Source: a virus. From it: a stretch of 27,213 nt of DNA. The position numbers and the translations under genes were made by a program. The notes under the pieces are model-generated. The model did no database searches, was not told where the DNA came from, and saw nothing but the letters and a program-made list of their open reading frames with translations. The stretch's first letter is position 1. Each line of letters opens with the position of its first letter. The stretch lies in IMG/VR virus record IMGVR_UViG_3300040801_002061, positions 1-27,213 of that record; one strand, written 5' to 3'. Positions 6,824 to 14,643 of the stretch are shown here, piece by piece.

Positions 6824-7681
6824 TTATACAGTTTCCATTACAATTGCTGGTTGTACATAATCAGCAGGGAAATTCAAATCAGCAAGATTACCAGCGGCAT
6901 CTTCAAGAGTGGTTGCCGCACCCATTGCTAGAACAGTTAAAACAGTCAATTCACCATCAACAGCATCGGTTGCTGGACCAGTGAATGTAAGTGTAGTTGT
7001 ACCGTCACCTGAAGCAAGAGGAATTTGAATTACAGTTTCAGCGGCATCTTCAACTTCTAGAAAAACTCCTGCAACACCATTTAATGTTACTGCTTCAGAA
7101 TATTCAACTTCAAAAGTCAAATCATCTGTATTAGCATAAGTTCCATCTGTTTCATTTGTTACTGTATCAATTACAGCAGTTGACATGACAATTGTTGGTT
7201 GAACATAGTCAGCCGGGAAATCATCATCAGACCAGTTACCAGCCGCATCAAGAATTGTTCCACCGTTAAGTTGAATTTCTTCTACTACAACCAAATCACC
7301 GTCAGCCATTCCTGTAACATCACCTGTAAAAACAAGATCAGTTGTTCCAGAACCTGATACATAAGGAATCTGATAAGCATCTCCAGCCTCAGTATACACT
7401 TCAAGATAAGGAGTACCACCAGTTGTTGTTACTGTTACTGCCTCATTAAATTCTACAGTAAATGAAAGAGAAGTTGGCGCAGAATAAGTTCCATCAGCGT
7501 GATTGGTTACTGATGCTACAACTGCCGCGGCATTACCAATATCTTTTAATGTGTGTATTAGTTCTTCTTGTCCATTAGGATGTCTCAGATACCATCCACC
7601 AGGTTTCTTTACTACATCACTTTTGTTTGTTTTATTGTTTCCGTCTGTGTACATCCATGTTGCAGGGATAGTCCTTGACAT
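6824..7681 (-). CDS. Virion-type protein with two Ig-like repeats
   Basis: A 285-residue protein. Residues 1-50 form a leader domain (ATWMYTDGN...GGWYLRHPNGQEEL) of the sort that anchors decoration or fibre proteins to the particle. Residues about 54-168 and 170-285 are two copies of a bacterial Ig-like domain (DGTYxxxxxLxFxVExxEAV..., DAAGN, FPADYVQPxIVM). The repeats have a period of about 116 residues and are also visible in the DNA. There is no signal peptide, so it is a phage-particle component rather than a secreted protein. The role may resemble T4 Hoc (capsid decoration, weak adhesion). GAGG precedes the ATG. It sits between two capsid-targeting-type genes and is followed by a hairpin. 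Confidence 0.75.
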   Translation of the reverse strand: MSRTIPATWMYTDGNNKTNKSDVVKKPGGWYLRHPNGQEELIHTLKDIGNAAAVVASVTNHADGTYSAPTSLSFTVEFNEAVTVTTTGGTPYLEVYTEAGDAYQIPYVSGSGTTDLVFTGDVTGMADGDLVVVEEIQLNGGTILDAAGNWSDDDFPADYVQPTIVMSTAVIDTVTNETDGTYANTDDLTFEVEYSEAVTLNGVAGVFLEVEDAAETVIQIPLASGDGTTTLTFTGPATDAVDGELTVLTVLAMGAATTLEDAAGNLADLNFPADYVQPAIVMETV

Positions 7682-7753
7682 TTATTTTACCTCTATTTTG
7701 TTGTTTTTAATTAAATTGAAAATGTTCACTGTTATTTATGCTTTACAAATGTT

Positions 7754-8611
7754 TCACCAATCTACATTCTTCGGAACATATTCCTTGATCTTGGCTCTGA
7801 TTTCTTTATCTAATTCTTTTGTACTTTTAATAGTCTGACCTGCTTTTTTGACATAAAAGTAATTAGATGTTTTGATATATTGTCCGCCCTTTCCAGATTT
7901 CACAAGTTCCGAATCAATACCAATTTTATTGAAAGCAAATACAATATCCCCATCAAGATATTTTTTAAGATCATTGCCCATATTTATAATGTCATTCATT
8001 GTTTGAGAAACACCACGATGAGTGTTGACCAAAATTTCAGTGGGAACTGTTCTACTTCTCGAAAGATTCTGACTCTTAGCAACCTCTATATCATTAATGA
8101 TCCAAACTATATGAATTTTATCTTTTTCATAACCTAACTTTTCAAGATCTCTTGAAATACTTGCTAGTTTTGTTAGATCCCGAAGAGTAACGTCAAAAAT
8201 AATATTAGGCTTTCGATCTGGTGCTGAAACAAGTACTGATTGATAAAATGTAGATTTTTGTTTTTTATCTAATTTCAATACAGACCCGATAAGATCATGA
8301 AGAAGTGCGACATTATCAGGGTTCTTCAATGAATCTGTTTTTCTTAGTTCAGCAAAATCCATTCCGGTTTCATCTTTCACAATCTTTTCTATTTTATCGG
8401 AACGTATTGCTAGGCTTTTAAGTTCATCAACATCAAAACTCATTCCCTCTAAGCCGACTAGGTTTTTCTTCACAAATCCTTTCCCGCTTCCGGCACCACC
8501 GGCAAGAATGACAACATTGCCGAATTTCGGATAGGCTTTCCCTCCGAAAGTGATCAACTTTTCATTTAGTTCTTCTAGAACCTCATTAATGTATTCTTTG
8601 TACGATTTCAT
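7754..8611 (-). CDS. P-loop kinase with capsid-targeting N-terminus
   Basis: A 285-residue protein. Residues 1-10 (MKSYKEYINE) match the T4-type capsid-targeting sequence with I8-x-E10. A P-loop nucleotide kinase domain follows: Walker A GGAGSGKG (38-45) after a beta strand (NVVILA), then SFDVDELKSLA, FDVTLRD and VWIINDIEVAKSQNLSRSR, the layout of zeta-toxin or polynucleotide-kinase-like enzymes. The C-terminal ~50 residues are basic. It would phosphorylate a small molecule or nucleic acid end; the substrate is not evident. If packaged, the enzyme would act immediately after injection. AAAGGTGAC precedes the ATG. An inverted repeat with an extended -10 lies 40-60 bases upstream. Confidence 0.75.
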   Translation of the reverse strand: MKSYKEYINEVLEELNEKLITFGGKAYPKFGNVVILAGGAGSGKGFVKKNLVGLEGMSFDVDELKSLAIRSDKIEKIVKDETGMDFAELRKTDSLKNPDNVALLHDLIGSVLKLDKKQKSTFYQSVLVSAPDRKPNIIFDVTLRDLTKLASISRDLEKLGYEKDKIHIVWIINDIEVAKSQNLSRSRTVPTEILVNTHRGVSQTMNDIINMGNDLKKYLDGDIVFAFNKIGIDSELVKSGKGGQYIKTSNYFYVKKAGQTIKSTKELDKEIRAKIKEYVPKNVDW

Positions 8612-8648
8612 GTCACCTTTATTTGTTGATTTTTATTTTATATAACTA

Positions 8649-8670
8649 TTATATCATATTTATGATATAA
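8649..8670 (-). promoter_or_regulatory. 9-bp inverted repeat with -10-like sequence
   Basis: TTATATCAT (8649-8657) and ATGATATAA (8662-8670) are perfect inverted copies separated by four bases. On the minus strand the element carries TGATATAAT, an extended -10, and also CATAAATA, one base off the T4 late-promoter box. It lies 38-59 bases upstream of the kinase gene and just after a terminator, so it is a good place for a promoter or operator. No good -35 is visible. Confidence 0.5.
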
Positions 8671-8688
8671 AGAAAACAACAAAATGAA

Positions 8689-8719
8689 AAAGGTCAAATC
8701 TTTTCAAGAAATGACCTTT
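8689..8719 (-). terminator. Rho-independent-type terminator
   Basis: On the minus strand AAAGGTCA...TGACCTTT forms an 8-bp stem, extended by a T-T internal mismatch and an inner TCTT/AAGA stem around a GAA loop. It is followed by TTCATTTTGTTG. It begins 20 bases after the stop of the gene ending at 8739 and closes the long unit of glycosyltransferase and HD genes. Confidence 0.75.
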
Positions 8720-8738
8720 AATATATTAGATTGTTATG

Positions 8739-9143
8739 TTATTCTCCTGGCTCAGTTATATTTGGAGGGCCCTCAGGAGGCAAATCTTCCATTTGTTTAG
8801 AAGTATAATTTTTAGAAACTCCAGTTCCATCAATACTTTCAATTTCAATTGTCATGAATCTACCGGAATAGATCTTGTGAACATCTTTTGCAATTTCGTC
8901 AGCGATACTTTCACAAGATTTATTTTCATAAGAATATTGATTGATGATTTCACTAATGAATTTCTGAAAACCTTTCAAATCAATTTCATTGTTATTAAAA
9001 ATCTGAAGATAAACTTTTAATGTAAAGGCACAAGGTTTAGTTTTTCCGTCTTTTGTTTCTTTTTGATAACTTTCAAATGTTTGTTTAACAGTAATAAATT
9101 GGACACCGGTGTACAAACCATAATAATATTTGTTATTTTCCAT
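8739..9143 (-). CDS. Hypothetical protein, 134 aa
   Basis: No firm family. The body alternates beta strands and helices (FTLKVYLQIF, LKGFQKFISEII, CESIADEIAKDVHKI, FMTIEIES). It weakly recalls the T-fold of pterin/queuosine enzymes, but without their His/Cys active-site residues. The C-terminus is proline-rich (DLPPEGPPNITEPGE). A strong AAGGAGG lies six bases before the ATG. It is the last gene before the terminator at 8689-8719. Confidence 0.6.
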   Translation of the reverse strand: MENNKYYYGLYTGVQFITVKQTFESYQKETKDGKTKPCAFTLKVYLQIFNNNEIDLKGFQKFISEIINQYSYENKSCESIADEIAKDVHKIYSGRFMTIEIESIDGTGVSKNYTSKQMEDLPPEGPPNITEPGE

Positions 9144-9152
9144 ATGTCCTCC

Positions 9153-9386
9153 TTAGAACATTTTAAAATGTACTTCTTCCATAACTCTATAAACTTGCAT
9201 ACCGGCATAAAATTCTCCAGAGTAAAGAAATTCTCTATTATCTATACCTGAATAATTTTCAATTATACTTTTCAAGCGTGCATATTCAGTTGTTCCTAGA
9301 TAAAGAAATAACGGCGATTTGCCCTCTCTTTTCATGAAATCAACCTTTGCTTCTACAATTCTGGCTTTGATATTTTTTGTTTCCAT
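9153..9386 (-). CDS. Small hypothetical protein, 77 aa
   Basis: The start is placed at ATG 9384-9386 (METKNIKAR), with AAAGGAG immediately upstream. A longer version would run into the HD gene. The segment SPLFLYLGTTEYARLKSII resembles a short motif (LYLGxxEYxxLK) seen in small phage proteins of unknown role. No catalytic signature. It follows the HD phosphohydrolase gene with an 11-bp gap. Confidence 0.6.
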   Translation of the reverse strand: METKNIKARIVEAKVDFMKREGKSPLFLYLGTTEYARLKSIIENYSGIDNREFLYSGEFYAGMQVYRVMEEVHFKMF

Positions 9387-9396
9387 CTTTCTCCTT

Positions 9397-10026
9397 TTAC
9401 CATATATTAATATCTCTGTTGAACTCAACATTAATCATATCTTGAAAAATTATTCCAGCATCTTCCATTGTTAAACAAGAATCTGAAAGAACCCATCTTC
9501 CAAATTGGAATGTAGGAATTTCAACTCCTTTAATGCATTCCCACTCCAATCTAGAACCTCCCATGATTTCTGGATGATTCTTTTCATAAGCCAGCATTGA
9601 CAGATCCATTTTCTTTATGATATCTTTAACAGTAATGAATGCGGTAACTAAACCGTGAATGGGAATAATTTCATCTTTACCATAAGTCGCATACGGAATC
9701 ACATCATATTTACTATAAATCTCAAATAAAATATTGTCTTCAATTAGATTTATCTCTGAAGACAAATTTTTAACAGGAGAAGGAATATCTCCAATGTATG
9801 CTTCAACAGCATCATGTAACAATGCTATTTTAGAAAATTCTGGAAATGCGAGGGACATCCTTATAGAATGTTCAGCAACAGAATAGAACTTTTTTGTATT
9901 GCCGGCATATCTACAGATTTTCGGAAGACATGCCACTATATCTTCTAATATGATATCTGTTTTCTTCACATCCTCAGCCCAGAATGGTAATCCAGAATGA
10001 GTTTGCATATAATCACCCTTTCTCAT
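9397..10026 (-). CDS. HD-domain phosphohydrolase, YfbR-like
   Basis: A 209-residue HD-superfamily enzyme. H53 (VAEHSIRMS) and the motif LLHDAVEAYIGDIPSPVK (70-87, with H71 D72 and E75) match 5'-deoxynucleotidases of the YfbR type, which use a divalent metal to remove the phosphate from deoxynucleoside monophosphates. The D residue that completes the HD site is probably in FITVKD. In a phage it could adjust the dNMP pool or remove an unwanted nucleotide, which fits a base-modification setting beside two glycosyltransferases. Start ATG at 10024-10026 with AAAGGAG five bases upstream. Confidence 0.8.
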   Translation of the reverse strand: MRKGDYMQTHSGLPFWAEDVKKTDIILEDIVACLPKICRYAGNTKKFYSVAEHSIRMSLAFPEFSKIALLHDAVEAYIGDIPSPVKNLSSEINLIEDNILFEIYSKYDVIPYATYGKDEIIPIHGLVTAFITVKDIIKKMDLSMLAYEKNHPEIMGGSRLEWECIKGVEIPTFQFGRWVLSDSCLTMEDAGIIFQDMINVEFNRDINIW

Positions 10027-10036
10027 AATCTCTCCT

Positions 10037-10990
10037 TTATTTAATAAATTTACTTAAATTGTGTTCTTTCTTTACTTTTCTCCAATTCTTGCCTAAAACA
10101 AATTCAACCTCTTTTTCTAACAAAGATCCTTTTTTGATTCTTTCCCAAAAATCAGTTTTAATTTTTGCTGATTTGTATGAAGATTCAAAAAAATGTTGGA
10201 TAAAATAAGATTGCTCAAATATTTGATCTATACTTGGCAATAAGTTACCGAACAAATGTGTTTTACCATCAAATTTTGTCGGAGCATCAAGAGAATAACA
10301 ATTACCAGCCGCTTTCCAAGCAGGTATTGGACAACATTGAATGGGTTTCATTACTTGAACATTATCATTAGAGTTAGCAATATTCTTCATCTCCCACATT
10401 ATATAATTCCATCCTTTGGATGATTTCTTCGGTGATTCTGATAGTGATTGCTGAATTTTTGTACAAAGATCATTAATATCATTCTTTATACTTGAATGAA
10501 CTTTGAAAGGAAATACTGATAATGCTCTTCCATCCCATGTTCCGTCAGTTTTGAAGAAAGGATGTTTTGGTCCGAATTTGATCTGCATCACACCAGTTCG
10601 TTTAGTAATAGATGTTGAACAAAAAGCCTCTATATTTGGTAAGGGATTTATTGAAACAGCATCCATATCTAAAACAACACCTTCTTTCTCATTAGCAAGT
10701 CTAAACCGAACTAAATCTGATATATGAGCAACGGAGTGTCCTTTCCTCATTGATTCATGTGCATCTTTAGACGGAAAAAATTCATCAGCATTTAAAACTT
10801 TAATCTCATTTGGTATAACTATTTTATCAGAAAATCTCTGATAAGTCAAGAGAAAAATGTTTTTATATAATTTTATATGAGAATTTAAAGCCAATTCATG
10901 AAGATATGATAAATCAATAGTTTTTTCAAGCCATTGTTCATAAGATTCATCGGCTTGAACTTGACTACTCCAGAATAGAATTATATTCAT
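10037..10990 (-). CDS. Glycosyltransferase with DxD motif
   Basis: A 317-residue enzyme of the capsular-polysaccharide / GT32-like group. SVAHISDLVRFRLANEKEG (86-104) leads to the metal-binding LDMDA (107-111, D108/D110). The N-terminus (MNIILFWSSQ) is the first Rossmann-type strand. It transfers a sugar from a nucleotide-sugar donor; the acceptor is unknown. Its ATG overlaps the stop of the TAGT-type glycosyltransferase gene (ATGA), so the two are translated together and may build one disaccharide on DNA or on a virion protein. Confidence 0.8.
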   Translation of the reverse strand: MNIILFWSSQVQADESYEQWLEKTIDLSYLHELALNSHIKLYKNIFLLTYQRFSDKIVIPNEIKVLNADEFFPSKDAHESMRKGHSVAHISDLVRFRLANEKEGVVLDMDAVSINPLPNIEAFCSTSITKRTGVMQIKFGPKHPFFKTDGTWDGRALSVFPFKVHSSIKNDINDLCTKIQQSLSESPKKSSKGWNYIMWEMKNIANSNDNVQVMKPIQCCPIPAWKAAGNCYSLDAPTKFDGKTHLFGNLLPSIDQIFEQSYFIQHFFESSYKSAKIKTDFWERIKKGSLLEKEVEFVLGKNWRKVKKEHNLSKFIK

Positions 10991-11958
10991 TTCTTTCCTT
11001 TGTTTTGAAAATACTCTTCATCTTTCTTTTTGAAGTAAGCATTTAACTCATCAAAGTCTTTGAATGTTTTATAAACCATTCCGTAATTGTTTATAAGTTG
11101 TTTAACTTTAAAATCTTTTTTTAGTTTCAGTTTATTCTTTTTAAACGGTTCATAATCAACATAATGATGCCACCTATCATATTTCCAAACAACTCTTGCC
11201 ACATCTGGATGCATTGCAACAAGCATTGCAGATTTTTTAATAGTTCCTTCTGGATTGTACTTCATTTTTCTCCATTCTTCTTCAGATAAAGAACCTTCTT
11301 TATGATAAAATTCATCAGTGTTGCCTCCTTTTAAAGCCTGTGTAGCAACTTTACCTTGAAGAAATACATTAAATTGAACGGTACAATCACCATCTTTTAG
11401 AACATTTAAACATAAATCTGTATCTTCATTATATCTTCCTCTCCAGCGATGTCTACATGAATTATCAATCAAAAGACAAGAATAAATTCTGGTATTCTTA
11501 ACATAAGCAGGTCTCGCGTCTGCTTCGGGAAGAAATCCTCTATACTGGGGACCAGCAATAAGAACATTTTCATACCGATCAACAAAATCTTCCATTACTC
11601 TAAAACAAACACCAGTTTCAACTCTAATTCTCTCATTCTTATGTACTCTATAGAAATCAAGAAGATTGTCATCCATAACCCAATGTCTTTTATGACCGTG
11701 TTCTATTGAATGTTCCCAACACCAGTTTCTGGCTCTTCCCGGACCATCACCGTGATTGGAAAAAGGAAGAATTAAGAGTGAAGCAAACTCTTTTAAGTCG
11801 AACTTTTCAAGCGCTTCTATGTAATTTTCTTCATCTTGAGGTTCTATAGCGATGAAATGAGGAACATGCATTCTTCTAAGGGTTTTAGACGTTATCATTG
11901 ATTCATGCCGACCTTTAGAAATGATATAAACCGGATATCTTGGATTAGTGCATTTCAT
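10987..11958 (-). CDS. TET-associated-type glycosyltransferase (TAGT-like)
   Basis: A 323-residue GT-A enzyme. The start is taken at ATG 11956-11958 (MKCTNPRYPVYI): GAGG is nine bases upstream and the stop of the previous gene adjoins. YPVYIISKGR, the LPFSNHGDGPGRARNWCW region, HWVMDDN (about 93-98) and RYNEDTDLCLNVL match, from memory, the phage TET-associated glycosyltransferase family, which glycosylates hydroxymethylated bases in phages with TET/JBP-like dioxygenases. No such dioxygenase lies in this window, so it must lie elsewhere or the acceptor differs. It stands in the same operon as a second glycosyltransferase, a nucleotidyltransferase and an HD hydrolase. Confidence 0.78.
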   Translation of the reverse strand: MKCTNPRYPVYIISKGRHESMITSKTLRRMHVPHFIAIEPQDEENYIEALEKFDLKEFASLLILPFSNHGDGPGRARNWCWEHSIEHGHKRHWVMDDNLLDFYRVHKNERIRVETGVCFRVMEDFVDRYENVLIAGPQYRGFLPEADARPAYVKNTRIYSCLLIDNSCRHRWRGRYNEDTDLCLNVLKDGDCTVQFNVFLQGKVATQALKGGNTDEFYHKEGSLSEEEWRKMKYNPEGTIKKSAMLVAMHPDVARVVWKYDRWHHYVDYEPFKKNKLKLKKDFKVKQLINNYGMVYKTFKDFDELNAYFKKKDEEYFQNKGKK

Positions 11959-11959
11959 A

Positions 11960-12283
11960 TTAATCTTCCTCAACCCACCGTCTCAAAGACTTGACATCTT
12001 TTTTTAGTTTCGGATACCAGATGCTTTTTGATTTAGTAGTTAGTTTCTGATCAACCATTTTAGCAAATTCTTGGAGATCTTCATCATTTCTAAATCTTAC
12101 AATTATTTTAGCAAAATCCTCTTTAGTGGGTTGATCAAATTCTGGCATATCAACCCAATGTGTTTCCCAGTTGTCATTTTCTGCCATTTTTTCTTCATGA
12201 GACTTATCTCTAAAAGCCGCAAGTGACGGCTTCTTTTTCCCGGCTAAATCCAAACAATTGTCATATTCGGTTTTTTCTTTCAT
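11960..12283 (-). CDS. Hypothetical protein next to TAGT-like gene
   Basis: A 107-residue protein. The C-terminal two thirds (WETHWVDMPEF, IIVRFRNDEDLQEFAKMV, SKSIWYPKL) form one compact alpha/beta unit that I recall seeing in phages beside base-modification genes, but I cannot name a family. A short basic N-terminus precedes it. AGGAG precedes the ATG by eight bases. The stop is followed two bases later by the TAGT-like start, so the two are coupled. A helper role for DNA modification is inferred from position only. Confidence 0.6.
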   Translation of the reverse strand: MKEKTEYDNCLDLAGKKKPSLAAFRDKSHEEKMAENDNWETHWVDMPEFDQPTKEDFAKIIVRFRNDEDLQEFAKMVDQKLTTKSKSIWYPKLKKDVKSLRRWVEED

Positions 12284-12291
12284 CTATACTC

Positions 12292-12765
12292 CTATAGGTT
12301 GTTCTTGAAAAATTCAAAAAATCTTATTCTTTTGTCTTTGTCGTCGGTGATATCACCAAACACTCTCATTTTATGCAACACTTTCATTGCTTTTGTTGCT
12401 TTTTTGTACTTATAGAAACTTTCTTTGTCATGAAAGAAAAGAAAATTTATAATCCTGTTTTTGTTTCTTGCATAATAGGACATAAACCCTTCTACCTCTT
12501 CATTGTAATAAATGCTTCTGTACAACAAAGATCCGTCTCCAACACATTCATGAATTAATGTATTGACATCCGGGGTATAAAGCACTGCTATATCAATATC
12601 AGCGGGATCCGTTTTAGAATACACTGAAGAACCAAAAACAAATGATACGGATAAACTCATAAATTCTTTTATGGTATCATCGGACATCTCCGTAGATTTG
12701 AACAATTCATTTTGAAGTTCTTCAAATGTTGTCAACGTGGTTACGTCATATTTATTTTCACTCAT
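12292..12765 (-). CDS. Pol-beta-fold nucleotidyltransferase
   Basis: A 157-residue protein with FGSSVYSKTDPADIDIAVLY (44-63). The GS (45-46) and DxD (56-58) pair is the catalytic signature of minimal nucleotidyltransferases of the polymerase-beta superfamily. The rest is helical and basic. Such proteins add NMP groups to proteins, RNA or small molecules, and some are antitoxin partners; the substrate here is unknown. GGAG precedes the ATG, which overlaps the previous stop (ATGA). Confidence 0.75.
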   Translation of the reverse strand: MSENKYDVTTLTTFEELQNELFKSTEMSDDTIKEFMSLSVSFVFGSSVYSKTDPADIDIAVLYTPDVNTLIHECVGDGSLLYRSIYYNEEVEGFMSYYARNKNRIINFLFFHDKESFYKYKKATKAMKVLHKMRVFGDITDDKDKRIRFFEFFKNNL

Positions 12766-13376
12766 GGTAGTAACTCCGTTTTTGTTATTTTACAAAACAA
12801 ACTATTAGATATAGATGATTTAATATAAATGAAACCATCTGCATTCAATTTCTTTAATGCTTCCTTTTCTTTAATGTCTCCATTATCATGGAGAACAAGA
12901 ATTCTATTCTCCCAGGCTTTTGAAAAACTCTGTGATACTGAAACAAAGTTTTCTTGAAGAGTAGAATCAACTCCGTGAACAACATAAACAGGATTTCTGA
13001 AATCACCTGGAGCAATTTCTACCGATTCATCAATATCTTCTATTTCAACGATTTTGCTATCTGGAATTTCCGGATCTGGAACTGATGTCTTCACATCTTC
13101 TTTTTTGGGTTGTTCAGTGGATGTATTGAATTTACTCAAACCCTTTGCGGTTTCTTTAACATCACTAACACTGATCATATCATATACATCATATACTTTT
13201 TTCTTCCCACGACCAGATAGTCTGTCTTTAACAAGTTGCCTTGGTACTCTAACTCCTTTTTTCTTCATGTATGATTCAAATTCACCATGAGGAACAGCAG
13301 AGGGATTAAACTTCTTCTCTCTGACAAGATTTCTAATTTCTTCAATGAATATTTGCTGTTTTTGTGTTAGATTCAT
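12762..13376 (-). CDS. Hypothetical protein with basic N-terminal domain
   Basis: A 204-residue protein. Residues 1-55 (QQIFIEEIRNLVREKKFN, PHGEFESYMKKKGVRVPRQLV) are basic and helical and could bind nucleic acid. Residues 60-115 are a low-complexity acidic linker, and the C-terminal ~75 residues form a separate alpha/beta domain (NPVYVVHGVD, RILVLHDNGD). No family recognised. It is the first gene after the promoter at 13422-13450, so it leads the transcription unit that includes the nucleotidyltransferase and glycosyltransferases. ATG preceded by GGAG. Confidence 0.65.
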   Translation of the reverse strand: MNLTQKQQIFIEEIRNLVREKKFNPSAVPHGEFESYMKKKGVRVPRQLVKDRLSGRGKKKVYDVYDMISVSDVKETAKGLSKFNTSTEQPKKEDVKTSVPDPEIPDSKIVEIEDIDESVEIAPGDFRNPVYVVHGVDSTLQENFVSVSQSFSKAWENRILVLHDNGDIKEKEALKKLNADGFIYIKSSISNSLFCKITKTELLP

Positions 13377-13421
13377 AATAACTCCAAAGTCATAATTAAA
13401 TTTTTAAATTCATTATTAATG

Positions 13422-13450
13422 ATTATACAACACATAATAAAAGAAGTCAA
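13422..13450 (-). promoter_or_regulatory. Sigma70-type promoter
   Basis: TTGACT (13445-13450), 17 bases, TATAAT (13422-13427) on the minus strand, about 46 bases before the gene starting at 13376. The -35 is preceded by the same AAAAAGTG element as in the promoters at 161-188 and 16571-16598. Confidence 0.78.
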
Positions 13451-13460
13451 CACTTTTTAT

Positions 13461-14378
13461 TTAAAAAGGAATATCATCATAAGAATTTTCAATGGAGATA
13501 TGAAGTTTTAAAATGGCATGTAAGATATCATCTTCTGAAGCATTAGGAGAAATGTTGATACCACAAGCATTACGATGTCCTCCAGCATCTATAACACCGG
13601 AAAGACCTATGACAGATTCTATAAATTCAGTCAAATCTATCCGAGATGATCTTACAGAAATATTTACAGAATTCGGATAATGTTGAATGATGTAATAAAC
13701 ACCATGCTCCTGATTAAAGTGATACGGAACGTCATTCATTATAGACGGGATAACAGGTATACAAACTTTCCCTTTAACATTTTCTCCGATATCAAAATAC
13801 TCCGAATCATTTAATGCTTTGGTGATTGCATTATGTTTGTTTTTCAGAAATGCTTTTTCTTGCTGTTTAAAACCAGAAAAACCATCAGCAAATCTTGCTA
13901 TAAACTGATCAAAATGAACTTTCCAAAAAATAAGATTCAAATCATATCCCAGTTTAAACCATTCTGGCTCTTCAGTTCTCTTATACAAATCATAAGCATT
14001 AATGGCTTTCATCATGATTCTTGAACTAGGAGACATTTCCCATCCATGTTTCTCACACAGTTCAAAACACAATCTCGTTCCAGATTTATCTGCATCATAT
14101 ATAACATCATCGGGAAATGAAAGAAGAGTTTCTTTGGTATTAGGATGATGATCAATTAAAAGAACATCACAACCCTTCTCTTTTAATGATGCCATATTTT
14201 TAGTTCCTAATTCAACATCAGCGGCTATTACATCTGAATTGGGTTTAATCCAGTTAACAAAATCAGTAAACCGATGATAACCACCTTTAAATACAGTATC
14301 AAACTGAAAGTTATCTAAAAGTATGATTGCAGATCCTGCGCCGTCCAAATCATAATGACATATTAAGTATTTTTGCAT
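13461..14378 (-). CDS. DHH-family phosphoesterase
   Basis: A 305-residue enzyme of the DHH/DHHA1 superfamily. The start is placed at ATG 14376-14378 (MQKYLICHYD), since AGGAG lies directly before it and inside the longer reading. The catalytic motifs are HYDLDGAGS (about 8-16), ADVELG, LLIDHHPN (DHH at 76-78) and the C-terminal DAGGHRNACG, which is the DHHA1 substrate-binding motif. Members hydrolyse short RNA (nanoRNA), cyclic dinucleotides or pAp with Mn2+. In a phage this could recycle nucleotides, or degrade cyclic-dinucleotide alarm signals of anti-phage systems; the second idea is inference. Confidence 0.85.
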   Translation of the reverse strand: MQKYLICHYDLDGAGSAIILLDNFQFDTVFKGGYHRFTDFVNWIKPNSDVIAADVELGTKNMASLKEKGCDVLLIDHHPNTKETLLSFPDDVIYDADKSGTRLCFELCEKHGWEMSPSSRIMMKAINAYDLYKRTEEPEWFKLGYDLNLIFWKVHFDQFIARFADGFSGFKQQEKAFLKNKHNAITKALNDSEYFDIGENVKGKVCIPVIPSIMNDVPYHFNQEHGVYYIIQHYPNSVNISVRSSRIDLTEFIESVIGLSGVIDAGGHRNACGINISPNASEDDILHAILKLHISIENSYDDIPF

Positions 14379-14385
14379 TTTTCTC

Positions 14386-14643
14386 CTATACATCTAAATT
14401 GTTAAAGACCCATTCGCCGTTAACATGTTTGGCGTATTGCGGTTCTGTATAAAGCCGCGGTCCGTACTGTCTATGTTCATTATGAACATATAAATTTATT
14501 TTTGTATTTTTATCTGTGATTCCTGTTGCTTTCCAACCAGATGCAGTTCTTTCGGCATCATGCATGATTGTCATTTTTATATTTGCACCGTCTTGACATT
14601 CATACACAACCATACCCTCTTTAAGATCTTTAACACTAATCAT
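14386..14643 (-). CDS. Small hypothetical protein, 85 aa
   Basis: A small beta-rich protein (MISVKDLKEGMVVYECQDGAN, KINLYVHNEHRQYGPRLYTE). No family recognised. AGGAG lies six bases upstream, and the start overlaps the previous stop by ATGA. It precedes the DHH gene by seven bases. Confidence 0.6.
   Translation of the reverse strand: MISVKDLKEGMVVYECQDGANIKMTIMHDAERTASGWKATGITDKNTKINLYVHNEHRQYGPRLYTEPQYAKHVNGEWVFNNLDV

Noticed and set aside
8739-9143. Queuosine/pterin-type T-fold enzyme (QueD or FolE-like).
   Set aside because: The strand/helix pattern is suggestive but the metal-binding His/Cys and catalytic residues are not there.
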